Assembly (NCBI RefSeq): GCF_005796105.1
Contig: NZ_VAUO01000007.1
Span: 186,001 to 250,000, forward strand
DNA: 64,000 nt
Reading direction: 5' to 3'
Source of the DNA: Pseudomonas mosselii
Lineage (GTDB): Bacteria > Pseudomonadota > Gammaproteobacteria > Pseudomonadales > Pseudomonadaceae
Program-made: the position numbers and the translations under genes
Part shown: in pieces, positions 27,259 to 36,903 of the stretch
How positions within the stretch are numbered: position 1 is the stretch's first letter
Layout of the letters: each line of letters starts with the position of its first letter
Notes under the pieces: model-generated
Seen by the model: the letters and a program-made list of their open reading frames with translations, nothing else
Database searches by the model: none
What the model was told of the DNA's origin: nothing

Positions 27259-27744
27259 ATGCAACGACGCGAATTACTCAAGTTCGGCCTCGGCGCAAGC
27301 CTGTTCCTTGGCACAGCCAGCCTGGCCGGCTGCACCCGGCAGACGCCTGCCAACGGCTATCACGTCCTGCGCGACGATGACCTGCCGCTGTTGCAGGCGC
27401 TGATCCCGGTGCTGCTGGCCGGCACCCAGGCGACACCACACACGGTATTGGAAAGCCTGGACGGCAAACTCGCGGCACTGTCGCCAGCGATGCTCAGGCT
27501 CACCCGGCAGTTGTTCGACGTGCTCAGCCTGCCGTTGACCCGCGGTCCGCTGACCGGCGTATGGGGTCGCTGGAGTGCAGCCAGCCATGCCGATATCGAA
27601 GCGTTTCTGGCGCGCTGGCGCAGCAGCTCGCTGAGCCTGTTGCGCCAAGGCCATGCCTCGCTGCTGCAACTGCTGCAGATGGCCTGGTATGAACGCCCCG
27701 AGTCCTGGGCGGCCTGCGGCTACCCCGGCCCGCCGAAGATCTGA
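27259..27744 (+). CDS. laoB: Tat-type lipoprotein subunit, LaoB
   Basis: A 161-residue protein needed for the partner alcohol dehydrogenase in the LaoABCR system. The N-terminus has a twin-arginine-like motif (MQRRELLKFG), a hydrophobic stretch and a lipobox ending LAGC at about residue 25, so it may be a Tat-exported lipoprotein. The mature part is helical, and its position beside a GMC enzyme recalls the small subunit 3 of gluconate 2-dehydrogenase-like complexes. No cofactor motif is visible. Located 13 bases after laoC and 34 before laoA. Confidence 0.8.
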   Translation: MQRRELLKFGLGASLFLGTASLAGCTRQTPANGYHVLRDDDLPLLQALIPVLLAGTQATPHTVLESLDGKLAALSPAMLRLTRQLFDVLSLPLTRGPLTGVWGRWSAASHADIEAFLARWRSSSLSLLRQGHASLLQLLQMAWYERPESWAACGYPGPPKI

Positions 27745-27778
27745 GCCCACGCACGACGTCCACTGCACGAGGAAACCG

Positions 27779-29377
27779 ATGCCCGTCCCAGACCCGTTTC
27801 GCCAAGGCCTCGAACGAGGCTGGACCACCCATGATGGCTCACGCCTGGAACACGACCTAATCCTGGAAACCGACGTCGCAGTCATCGGCAGCGGCGCAGG
27901 CGGCGCCACCACGGCTGAAACCCTCAGCGCCGCCGGCCTGAAGGTGCTGCTGATCGAAGAAGGCCCGCTGAAAACCAGCAGCGACTTCGACCTGCAGGAA
28001 AGCCACGCCTACGCCGCGCTGTACCAGGAAGGGCTTGGCCGGCTGAGCAAGGACGGCGCCATCACCATCCTGCAAGGCCGGGCCGTGGGTGGCACCACCC
28101 TGGTCAACTGGACTTCGAGCTTTCGCACGCCCCCACAAACCCTTGAGCACTGGGCGCGCGAACACAGCGTCAAAGGGCTGGACACCGCGAGCATGGCCCC
28201 GTGGTTCGAGCGCCTGGAACAGCGCCTGGGCATCAGCCCCTGGGCCGTGCCACCGAACGCCAACAACGAGGTACTGCGCCGCGGTTGCGAAGCCCTCGGC
28301 CATCGTTGGGCGGTGATTCCGCGCAACGTACGGGGTTGCTGGAACTTGGGCTATTGCGGCATGGGCTGCCCGGTGAACGCCAAGCAATCGATGCTGGTCA
28401 CCAGTATTCCAGCCACCCTCGATCAAGGTGGCGAATTGCTCTACCTGGCGCGCGCGGTGCGTTTCAGCCATGACGGCGAGCGCATCGCGCAGCTGCACTG
28501 CCAAGCCCTGGACGCCCGTGGCGTGCACCCCACTGGACGGCAGATAAATGTCCGCGCCCGCCACTATGTACTGGCCGGCGGGGGCATCAACAGCCCCGCC
28601 CTGCTGCTGCGCTCACAGGCGCCGGACCCGCACCAACGCGTGGGCAAGCGCACGTTCCTGCACTTGGTAAACTTCAGCGCTGCACAGTTCGACATGCGGA
28701 TCGACCCGTACTATGGCGCACCGCAATCGATCTACAGCGACCAGTTCCAGTGGCAAGACGGGGTCACCGGCGCAGTCGGCTACAAGCTTGAGGTGCCGCC
28801 ACTGCACCCCGCCCTGGCCAGTACGTTGCTGGGCGGCCATGGTCAGGACAATGCCCTGCGCATGAGCGAACTGCCGCATACCCATGTGATGCTGGCACTA
28901 CTGCGCGATGGCTTTCACCCACACAGCCAGGGCGGCCAGGTAGAACTGCGTGACGACGGCTCGCCAGTGCTCGACTATCCGATCACCGACTACCTGCGCG
29001 ATGGCCTGCGCCGGGCCTGGCACAGCATGGCGCAGATCCAGTTCGCCGCCGGTGCCCGCCAGGTACTGCCACTGCATGGCGATGCCCGCTTCACCGGCGA
29101 CCCTGGCCAGGCCCGGACGATGATCGACAGCCTGGTTCTGGAAACGTTTCGCATGCGCCTGGGCAGCGCCCATGTGATGGGCGGCTGCGCCCTCGGCGAA
29201 GACCCGCGCCAGGCCGTGTGCGACAGTCTGGGCCGGCACCACCAGTTGGCCAATCTGTCGATTCACGATGGCTCGCTGTTCCCCACCAGCATCGGCGCCA
29301 ATCCCCAGTTATCGGTGTACGCGTTGGCCGCACGGCTCAGCGACGCGCTGGCCAACCGCCTGGCACCGGGGGCATGA
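27779..29377 (+). CDS. laoA: GMC family alcohol dehydrogenase, LaoA
   Basis: A 532-residue FAD enzyme of the GMC oxidoreductase family. The dinucleotide motif VAVIGSGAGGATTAETL starts at about residue 32, and the FAD-ribityl motif GRAVGGTTLVNWTSS is present. The C-terminal domain holds SAHVMGGCALGEDPRQAV and SLFPTSIGANPQLSVYALA with the catalytic His region. No signal peptide is seen, although its partner LaoB has a Tat-like signal and could escort it. The P. aeruginosa homologue oxidises long-chain alcohols from SDS and alkane breakdown. GAGGAAA lies just before ATG 27779. Confidence 0.88.
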   Translation: MPVPDPFRQGLERGWTTHDGSRLEHDLILETDVAVIGSGAGGATTAETLSAAGLKVLLIEEGPLKTSSDFDLQESHAYAALYQEGLGRLSKDGAITILQGRAVGGTTLVNWTSSFRTPPQTLEHWAREHSVKGLDTASMAPWFERLEQRLGISPWAVPPNANNEVLRRGCEALGHRWAVIPRNVRGCWNLGYCGMGCPVNAKQSMLVTSIPATLDQGGELLYLARAVRFSHDGERIAQLHCQALDARGVHPTGRQINVRARHYVLAGGGINSPALLLRSQAPDPHQRVGKRTFLHLVNFSAAQFDMRIDPYYGAPQSIYSDQFQWQDGVTGAVGYKLEVPPLHPALASTLLGGHGQDNALRMSELPHTHVMLALLRDGFHPHSQGGQVELRDDGSPVLDYPITDYLRDGLRRAWHSMAQIQFAAGARQVLPLHGDARFTGDPGQARTMIDSLVLETFRMRLGSAHVMGGCALGEDPRQAVCDSLGRHHQLANLSIHDGSLFPTSIGANPQLSVYALAARLSDALANRLAPGA

Positions 29378-29968
<591 letters not shown>

Positions 29969-30041
29969 CGTTGGTGGCCAGGCTGTCGCGCCCGCGTGCA
30001 CTGCGGGCGCGAATACGGCACAATTGCGCCCATCGCTTTGA

Positions 30042-30329
<288 letters not shown>

Positions 30330-30370
30330 TCGGCCTGCACCGGTCCTCTGAACGCCCTGCCCTAAATGAA

Positions 30371-30394
30371 CAGCCCCGGACTATGCCGGGGCTG
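30371..30394. terminator. Terminator between fdx and the porin gene
   Basis: CAGCCCCGG (30371-30379) pairs with CCGGGGCTG (30386-30394), loop ACTATG. It lies between the convergent ends of fdx and the OprD-family gene and probably serves both. Confidence 0.7.
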
Positions 30395-30414
30395 TTGCAG
30401 ACGCCAGGTCAGAA

Positions 30415-31719
30415 TCAGAAGATGCTGATCGGGTACTCGACGAACACGCGGACTTCGTTGCCGTCATCGAAGTAGCCATTCTGCTGGACGGCATTGTTGG
30501 TGCGCACGAACGAGCTACGCAGCTTGACCGACAGGTCCTTGGCCGGGCCTTCCTGGACGACGTAGCGCAGTTGGTTGAAGATCTCGCGCTCCTTGCCTTC
30601 GCCAAAACCGTGGGTGTTGATGTTGTCACCCACGACGTAGGCCACTTTGTAGGTCAGGCCCGGCAGGCCGAAGGCGCCGAAGTCCAGACCGTAGCCCAGC
30701 TGCCAGGAACGCTCGTCCTCGGCGTTGAAGTCAGACCAGTAGGAGTTGGCCAGGTAGATGGTCGAACCACCGTCGCTGGTGCCCCATGGCTGGTTCTGGT
30801 AGCCGCCGTAGTTGTAGCCGGTGCTGCCGGTGCTGCGCTGGTGCGCCAGGGTCAGCGAGTGCGGGCCGAAGGCGTAGGTGGCCGCCAGGCTCCAGATGGT
30901 GTTGTGGTCACCGGTCAGGCTGGCCTTCTCGACGAACTTCTTGTTGATGTCGGTCTTGTAACCGTTGAAGTCCAAGGTCAGGGACTGATCGCTGGCGATC
31001 GGGAACACGTAGTTCAGGCCCAGGTAGTGCTTCTTCATCACGTCTTCGTTGTTCGCGGTGTACAGCGAAGCGGTGAAGTTGTCGGTGACTTTGTAGCTAC
31101 CGCCGAACACGCTGATCGCCTTCAGGTGGCCACTGTCACGGCCTTCGGCGCTCTTGCGTGCTTCCTGGGTGAAACGACCGGCGTTCAGCTCAAGGCCCTT
31201 GATCTCCTTGGAGGTGATCAGGGTACCGGTGAAGCTTTCTGGCAGCAGGCGGCCGTCGTCGTAGTTCAGCACCGGCAGGGCTGGCATCTGGTCACCGTAC
31301 TTGAGCACGGTGTTGGAGATGCGGAACTTCACCGCTGCACCGGCGCGCGCCAGGTCATGCGGGCTGCTGGCGTTGCTGTCGGCGTTGGTGGTGTTGTATG
31401 GCTTGAAGAAGTCCACACCCGCGCCACCGTTGTGGCCCTTGCCGCCGTCCAGGCGCACGGCGTACAGGCCGAAGGCGTCGACGCCCACACCGACGGTGCC
31501 TTGGGTGAAGCCGGAGGAGAAGGTCCCGATGAAGCCCTGACCCCATTCGATCTGATCGTCGGTCCGGTGCTTCTTGTCACGGTTGATGTACGCATTGCGC
31601 AACAGGACGCTGGCATGGCTGTCCTCGACGAAGCCATTGCTCTGGGCCTGCTCATTGGCCTGTGCCTGGGTCGCGGCGATCATCGCCAGGGCGACCAGGC
31701 TGATCCTGGTTTTCAACAT
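30415..31719 (-). CDS. OprD family outer membrane porin
   Basis: A 434-residue outer-membrane beta-barrel. The signal peptide ends QAQA at about residue 21. The mature start (GFVEDSHASVLLRNAYINRD) is the OprD-family opening, and the chain ends in an aromatic strand (RVFVEYPISIF), required for outer-membrane assembly. OprD porins take up amino acids, peptides or small organic acids. In P. aeruginosa, oprE (PA0291) lies beside aguA (PA0292), so an OprE-like assignment is possible, but I cannot prove the subtype. AAGGAAAACA precedes ATG 31719. Confidence 0.9.
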   Translation of the reverse strand: MLKTRISLVALAMIAATQAQANEQAQSNGFVEDSHASVLLRNAYINRDKKHRTDDQIEWGQGFIGTFSSGFTQGTVGVGVDAFGLYAVRLDGGKGHNGGAGVDFFKPYNTTNADSNASSPHDLARAGAAVKFRISNTVLKYGDQMPALPVLNYDDGRLLPESFTGTLITSKEIKGLELNAGRFTQEARKSAEGRDSGHLKAISVFGGSYKVTDNFTASLYTANNEDVMKKHYLGLNYVFPIASDQSLTLDFNGYKTDINKKFVEKASLTGDHNTIWSLAATYAFGPHSLTLAHQRSTGSTGYNYGGYQNQPWGTSDGGSTIYLANSYWSDFNAEDERSWQLGYGLDFGAFGLPGLTYKVAYVVGDNINTHGFGEGKEREIFNQLRYVVQEGPAKDLSVKLRSSFVRTNNAVQQNGYFDDGNEVRVFVEYPISIF

Positions 31720-32175
31720 TGTTTGTTTTCCTTATTACTTGATCAAAAACGCACTGCCTAATAACGCCAGGAACCAACGCCCCTTCGTAGGTTCGACGCT
31801 ATGCGGATCCGGGCTGCAGGGCCGCAGACTGTCTGTGACGGGCCTTACAGCCGCATGGCCAGGTCATGGCCAGCAGGCGCGAAGGCCGAATCCTATCCGC
31901 GCGTGATCATTCATGTCAAAAAATCGTGAAATGCAGGTTGATATAACCAAAAACGAGGGGCATCGCAGTGCAATTCAACCTGTGAGTGCCGGGAGTCAGC
32001 GCAATTTTTCTCTTTCGCGTTTCTCGGAAAAAACCGCACAACGATCATAGACACCTGACAGATCCCATCAGGCAGGCGGTATAGGGAAGTACCGCGAACA
32101 GGGCGGCCAGAGGCCGCAAACGAAAACGCCACCGCAGATGCGGTGGCGCTTTTCATGACAACGACGGTGTCCCGG
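31720..32175. other. Intergenic region upstream of the porin gene
   Basis: About 450 bases without a credible protein gene. It contains the porin ribosome site and presumably its promoter, a small GCGGCC/GGCCGC hairpin (32103-32117) and the terminator of the small downstream gene at 32127-32148. The part from about 31900 to 32060 is AT-richer than its surroundings. I identify no transcription-factor site with confidence. Confidence 0.5.
32127..32148 (-). terminator. Terminator after the small hypothetical gene
   Basis: CGCCACCGC (32127-32135) pairs with GCGGTGGCG (32140-32148), AGAT loop. On the minus strand it is followed by TTTTCG. It lies 28 bases after the stop of the 65-residue gene at 32176-32373, supporting that gene as real. 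Confidence 0.65.
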
Positions 32176-32373
32176 TCAGTGCCACACAGCCAGCAGAGCT
32201 TCAAGCTCGGCATCGCTGATCAGGCCTTGGGGGTATCGCCCGTTGAGCAGACGTCGTGGGTCGGTCGTCCTGACCCGGATGCTTCCATGATGTTTCAGCC
32301 ACTGCGCCAAAACGTCGAGCGATTCTTGGTTCACCGCGGAGGGGGGGGTCGCCGACTCACTTGCTGCATTCAT
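32176..32373 (-). CDS. Small hypothetical protein
   Basis: A 65-residue soluble protein starting MNAASESATPP. The first 12 residues are low complexity; the rest looks like a folded helical domain, with LDVLAQWLKHHG and a C-terminal SDAELEALLAVWH helix. I recognise no family. GGGAG lies 11 bases upstream of ATG 32373; an upstream GTG (32385) overlaps that site and is less likely. It has its own terminator and stands between the porin and aguA genes on the same strand. Confidence 0.6.
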   Translation of the reverse strand: MNAASESATPPSAVNQESLDVLAQWLKHHGSIRVRTTDPRRLLNGRYPQGLISDAELEALLAVWH

Positions 32374-32519
32374 TTCCACACGCACTCCCTAGGCCCGTGA
32401 GCGGCTAACTTACGTAAGGTTTGTTACAGAACGGCGTAGACCTATCCCTCTGAAACACAATGAAAAAACAATACAAGAGATGTGCCACCTCGCGCGTCAG
32501 CCGTCGTCGCCCACAAAAA

Positions 32520-32540
32520 AGCCCGTCACAAGGACGGGCT
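32520..32540 (-). terminator. Terminator after aguA
   Basis: AGCCCGTC (32520-32527) pairs with GACGGGCT (32533-32540), 5-base loop. On the minus strand it is followed by TTTTTTGTGG, a strong intrinsic terminator 19 bases past the aguA stop. Confidence 0.88.
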
Positions 32541-32558
32541 GCTCAGCTATTTAAGGGC

Positions 32559-33665
32559 TTAACGCGTGATCGGCGCCGGTTGCTGCTGCGTCAGGCAATG
32601 AATGTTGCCGCCACCGAGCAACAGTTCACGCCCCGGAATCATCACCACCTCATGATCCGGGAAAACCTTCGCCAGGATCGCTCTGGCCTCTGCGTCTGCT
32701 GGGTCGTCGAAGCTCGGCGCGATGATCCCGCCATTGACGATCAGGAAGTTGACGTAGGAGCCCGCCAGACGCACCGAGGGGTCGCGCGCCTGGCTGCCGA
32801 CCACGTGGTCGACACCGGCACATTCGGCTTCGGTCGCGAACAGAGGGCCCGGAATCGGCATCTTGTGCACCACGAACTCGCGGCCCTTGGCGTCCCGGCT
32901 GTTTTTCAGCACTTCGTACGCAGCATGGCAGCGTGCGTAGTTGGGGTCGTTGGAATCATCGGTCCAGGCCAGTAACACTTCTCCAGGGCTCACGTAACAG
33001 CAGAAGTTGTCGACGTGACCGTCGGTTTCGTCGTTGTACAAGCCATCGGGCAGCCAGACGATGGTTTCCACCGCCAGGTGCTCGCGCAGCACATCCTCGA
33101 TCTGCTCGCGGGTCAGGTGCGGGTTGCGGTTGCGGTTGAGCAAGCACTCTTCGGTGGTGATCAGCGTGCCTTCGCCGTCGACGTGGATCGAGCCACCCTC
33201 CAGGACGAAGCCTTCGGTCTGGTAGCGCGGCACGCGTTCCATTTCCATGACCTTGGCGGCCAGCTCTGCGTCACGGTTCCACGGTGCGTAGAGGCCTCCG
33301 TCGAAACCGCCCCAGGCGTTGAAGCCCCAGTCCACGCCACGCACTTCGCCGTGGTCGTTGATCACGAAGGTCGGGCCGGTGTCGCGCACCCACGCGTCAT
33401 CGCTGCTGATCTCGACCACACGGATGTTCGGTAGGTCGAGCTGACGACGGGCATTCTCGTATTGGCCAGCCGACACCGCCACGGTGACCGGCTCGAAGCG
33501 CGCGATTGCCTTGGCCAGGGTCACATGGGCGGCCTGCGCCGGCTTGCCACCCAAGCGCCAGTTGTCCGGGCGCTCAGGCCAGACCATCCACACTTGGGTC
33601 TGGGGCGCCCATTCGGCCGGCATGTGGAAGCCATCGGCGCGCGGGGTCGAGTGGAGGGTCTTCAT
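32559..33665 (-). CDS. aguA: Agmatine deiminase
   Basis: A 368-residue enzyme of the guanidino-group-modifying fold that converts agmatine to N-carbamoylputrescine and ammonia. The catalytic cysteine is Cys357 in [13 protein letters not shown]; the acidic and His residues lie in [10 protein letters not shown] and [10 protein letters not shown]. In the known pathway AguB then makes putrescine, but no aguB is adjacent here. I start at ATG 33665, with AGAGG about 8 bases upstream. It follows the aminotransferase fusion gene but is separated from it by a strong terminator, so it has its own promoter. Confidence 0.94.
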   Translation of the reverse strand: MKTLHSTPRADGFHMPAEWAPQTQVWMVWPERPDNWRLGGKPAQAAHVTLAKAIARFEPVTVAVSAGQYENARRQLDLPNIRVVEISSDDAWVRDTGPTFVINDHGEVRGVDWGFNAWGGFDGGLYAPWNRDAELAAKVMEMERVPRYQTEGFVLEGGSIHVDGEGTLITTEECLLNRNRNPHLTREQIEDVLREHLAVETIVWLPDGLYNDETDGHVDNFCCYVSPGEVLLAWTDDSNDPNYARCHAAYEVLKNSRDAKGREFVVHKMPIPGPLFATEAECAGVDHVVGSQARDPSVRLAGSYVNFLIVNGGIIAPSFDDPADAEARAILAKVFPDHEVVMIPGRELLLGGGNIHCLTQQQPAPITR

Positions 33666-33767
33666 GGGTAACCTCTGCAAAGGCCCGGGGCCAGCGGCGC
33701 CAGGTCGTTGAACGAATGGGGGCAGGCCCGCCAGTATAGGTGGCGTGGCGTTGACATGATATTACAA

Positions 33768-33781
33768 TCGATAAATATCGA
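33768..33781. promoter_or_regulatory. Palindrome upstream of aguA
   Basis: TCGATA (33768-33773) and TATCGA (33776-33781) form a perfect 14-base palindrome with AA in the centre. It lies about 100 bases upstream of aguA in unusually AT-rich sequence, and the TATCGAT word recurs in the terminator stem next to it. It could be an operator; no binding protein can be named. Confidence 0.35.
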
Positions 33782-33818
33782 CTTTAAACCCGTAATAGAA
33801 AAATATTTGCTTATAAAA

Positions 33819-33854
33819 AAGCCGAGATATCGATAACAATCGATATCTCGGCTT
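33819..33854 (-). terminator. Strong terminator after the aminotransferase fusion
   Basis: A perfect 16-bp stem (33819-33834 with 33839-33854, sequence AAGCCGAGATATCGAT) closes an ACAA-type loop; on the minus strand it is followed by TTTTATAAG. It lies 12 bases past the stop of the fusion gene and separates it from aguA. Confidence 0.9.
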
Positions 33855-33865
33855 CATACGCTAGG

Positions 33866-36766
33866 TCAAAGCCCTTCTGCCAGGATCCGCTCCACACTGT
33901 CGACGAAGTAGTCCACGCTGGCCCGCGTGGTGCACATCGGCGGTTTGATCTTGAGGATGTTCAGGTAATCACCCGTCGGCTGCATGAAAATACCCAGCTC
34001 ACGCAGGCGGTTGCACAGCGCGGTGGTTTCCTCGGTGGCAGGCTCCAGGGTCTGCCGGTCGCGCACCAGTTCCAGGCCAAGGTAGAAACCCGAACCATGC
34101 GCGGCACCCGCCAACGGATAGGTATCGACCAGCGCTTGCAGGCGCGCCTTGAAATAGCGTCCCACGTCGCGGGCGTTGTCCCACAGTCCTTCGTCGCGCA
34201 TCACATCCAGCACCGCCATACCGATTCGGCAGCTCACCGGGCTGCCGCCGGCCGACGAGAAGAAGTAGCCCTCGGCCTCCAGTGCCTCGGCGATCTCGCG
34301 GCGGGTAATCACCGCGCCCAAGGGCTGGCCGTTGCCCATGCCCTTGGCCATGGTAATGATGTCAGGCACTACGCCCTGCTCTTCGAAACCCCAGAAATAC
34401 TCACCCAGACGTCCATAGCCCACCTGCACTTCATCGGCGATGCACACGCCGCCGCGTTCACGCACCTTGGCGTACGCCTGGCGCAGGTAGCCGGCCGGCA
34501 ACGAAATGCCACCGGCATTGCCATACACCGGCTCGCAGATCATGCCAGCCAACTGACGGCCACGGGCATCGAGGTCGGCCAGCTTGGCGTCGACATCGCG
34601 CAAGTAGTCCGCGGCGCTCTCGGCGCCCCGGAATCGACCACGGAAGGTGTTCGGCGCCTCCACCGGGTGCACCCAGTCCGGGCGCGTCTCCAAGGCCTGG
34701 GGGTTGTCGGCGATGGAGGTGGAGATCGCATCAGTGGCCACCGACCAACCGTGATAGGCCTCCAGCACGCTGAGCAGGTCACGTCCGCCGCTGTAGGCCC
34801 ACGCCAGGCGGATCGCCAGGTCATTGGCCTCAGTGCCACTGTTTACCAGGAACACGCGGTCGAAACCGTCTGGCGCGACCTCCAGCAGGCGCTCGGAGAA
34901 CTCGGCGATGGCGGCATAGTGAAAGCGCGAGTTGGTGTTGAGCAACGACCACTGGCGCGCAGACTCAGCAACCATGCGTGGATGACCGTGACCGAGTACG
35001 GCCACGTTGTTGAGCATGTCCAAGTATGAACGTCCCTGCATGTCGATCAGGTAGTTACGCCAACCGCGCTCGATATGCGGTGGCTGGGCGTAATAGTGCT
35101 TCTGCGAACGAGCAAAGCTTGCCTCGCGACGCGCCAGCAAGGCTTGTGCATCGGCCAGCGGCTCAGCATCGCAATCAAACCCCAGCAACGGCGCGGGCGA
35201 TGGGCACAGCGCCAGCCACGCCTGGGCATGCGACGGTTTGGCGAAGAACGGCGGCCGTGCATCGGCGCTCAGGCATAGCTGCACGCGCAGCAAGCCACAG
35301 GCAGCGCCCAGGGCTTGACCAGGCGCGAGCGCCTGATCATCGGCCGGCGCCTCTTCCAGACCATCGAGCCACAGGCTCCAGGACGCGGTGCGCAGGCAGC
35401 CGCGCCGATCATCCACACGCTGCCAGACCCCGGCCTGCGGCGCCTGCAAACGCGTGCCGGGCAGCAGTTGCAGTTCGACGCCCAAGGCGCAGGTGGCGGG
35501 CTCTTCGGGACGATCGATATGGGTCTGCGACAGACGATACTGAGCATACAGGCTGCTGGACGGAGCCGGCTGTGCGGCCAGCTGGCGTTGGTCGAAGCCC
35601 GGTTGCTCCCAGTTGCCGGCCTCGCACAGCGGGCTGAGTACGCCAAGGTCGACGCGCCTGACAGGCTGCCCCAGCAGCGTCGGCAACAACGGTTGGCAAG
35701 CGCTGAAATCGGCTTGCGCCGGTGTCTGGCCCGCCGCCTGAAGGATCGCCGTCTCCATCAGTGCGGCGGGCACCGCGCAGGCGGTGTCGAAAATGTCCCA
35801 CTCATGCGCGAGGTTGTCGCGGGTGTACTGATTGTGCGGGTCGATCGCCAGTTGCTGCTCGCTGCTGAGCACCAACACCGCCGCGCGCAGTTGCACCAGC
35901 GGCCAGAGCGCGAGCAGTTCGGCTTCGTGCAACGGGTTGACGGCCTGGTATGCCGCGACCGTCGGCAGGATCCGCAGTGGATCGCCTTCGGCATGGTGCA
36001 GCAAGGCCGAGCAGGTGACGGAGAGATCGGCGATGCGCCAGGTACGTACCAGATCACCGAAGTCGATCACCCCACGCACCTGCCACTCGCGTTGGGCATC
36101 GCGTGCCCAAACCACGTTGTCATCGGTGATATCCAGGTGCACCGCCTGGCTGGGCAGCGCTGCGATCAACGGCTCCAGACGCTGCGCGGCTTGCTCGGCG
36201 AGCCGCGTGACCTGCTGCTGGCGCGTAGGGTCGCGCAGCACCGGCAGCAAGTGCTGGACCAGCGCCAACGCGTGCCGTGGATCCCATTGCAGGGTGCGCT
36301 CCAGGCCCGGGTGATCGAAACCTGACAGCGCTTTGCCGATGCGTGCGCACAATGCGCCGAACTCGGCCATCACCGCCGTCGGCATATGCCCCAGGCGGGT
36401 CAGCGGCTCGCCTTCGATGTAGTCGAGCAGGCGAATCCGCAGAGGCTGGCCGTCGATCTCCAGCGCCAGCAGGGCAGCGCCATCGCGTGCAGGGCGCACG
36501 GCCGGAGCCGGCACTGCACGCTCGCGCAGGTAGGCCAACGCCGCATGCTGGGCCTGAAGTTCGACCTCGGCATAACTGCCGTGGCAGGCCTTGAGCACAT
36601 AGCGCCCCTGTTCACTGTCGACCAGGAAGTTCAGGTCCTGCTGGCTGCCCAGCGCCTGCAAACGCCCTTGCAAATCGTAATGCGATCGCAGCAAGGCATG
36701 GGCCTGAGCTTCGCCGAGCGAAGGACGGGGCTGGCTGGAGCGCTGGATCAGGGTACTTAGGGGCAT
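33866..36766 (-). CDS. APH-like kinase / M23-like domain / class III aminotransferase fusion
   Basis: A 966-residue three-part protein. Residues about 30-330 form an aminoglycoside phosphotransferase-like kinase with the catalytic loop HLDITDDN (about 210-217) and metal site DFGD (about 245-248). Residues about 400-530 resemble an M23 peptidase-like domain in outline (GTRLQAPQAGVW) but the zinc-binding residues expected before and after are not there. From about 550 a class III PLP aminotransferase follows, with DEVQVGYGR and PLP Lys808 in TMAKGMGNG. Related kinase and PLP enzymes act on hydroxylysine and phosphoethanolamine by phosphorylation then phospholyase cleavage; a similar role here is inference. 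It is a standalone gene divergent from rmlB. Confidence 0.85.
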   Translation of the reverse strand: MPLSTLIQRSSQPRPSLGEAQAHALLRSHYDLQGRLQALGSQQDLNFLVDSEQGRYVLKACHGSYAEVELQAQHAALAYLRERAVPAPAVRPARDGAALLALEIDGQPLRIRLLDYIEGEPLTRLGHMPTAVMAEFGALCARIGKALSGFDHPGLERTLQWDPRHALALVQHLLPVLRDPTRQQQVTRLAEQAAQRLEPLIAALPSQAVHLDITDDNVVWARDAQREWQVRGVIDFGDLVRTWRIADLSVTCSALLHHAEGDPLRILPTVAAYQAVNPLHEAELLALWPLVQLRAAVLVLSSEQQLAIDPHNQYTRDNLAHEWDIFDTACAVPAALMETAILQAAGQTPAQADFSACQPLLPTLLGQPVRRVDLGVLSPLCEAGNWEQPGFDQRQLAAQPAPSSSLYAQYRLSQTHIDRPEEPATCALGVELQLLPGTRLQAPQAGVWQRVDDRRGCLRTASWSLWLDGLEEAPADDQALAPGQALGAACGLLRVQLCLSADARPPFFAKPSHAQAWLALCPSPAPLLGFDCDAEPLADAQALLARREASFARSQKHYYAQPPHIERGWRNYLIDMQGRSYLDMLNNVAVLGHGHPRMVAESARQWSLLNTNSRFHYAAIAEFSERLLEVAPDGFDRVFLVNSGTEANDLAIRLAWAYSGGRDLLSVLEAYHGWSVATDAISTSIADNPQALETRPDWVHPVEAPNTFRGRFRGAESAADYLRDVDAKLADLDARGRQLAGMICEPVYGNAGGISLPAGYLRQAYAKVRERGGVCIADEVQVGYGRLGEYFWGFEEQGVVPDIITMAKGMGNGQPLGAVITRREIAEALEAEGYFFSSAGGSPVSCRIGMAVLDVMRDEGLWDNARDVGRYFKARLQALVDTYPLAGAAHGSGFYLGLELVRDRQTLEPATEETTALCNRLRELGIFMQPTGDYLNILKIKPPMCTTRASVDYFVDSVERILAEGL

Positions 36767-36903
36767 TGCAGGGGACCTCGGTTTTTTTGCTTATATCGCC
36801 ATTACTGCGGCCGATAAACAAGTACCCTGCCGTGCTGACAGGCGTTGACCCCTGTCGGCAAGCTACGCTATAGCGATCACTTCTTTCGTAAAGGCACCCG
36901 CAC

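Noticed and set aside
31735..31750. TTGATCAA near the porin start considered as an Anr/FNR box
   Set aside because: It lacks the TTGATnnnnATCAA spacing, so it does not fit the consensus.
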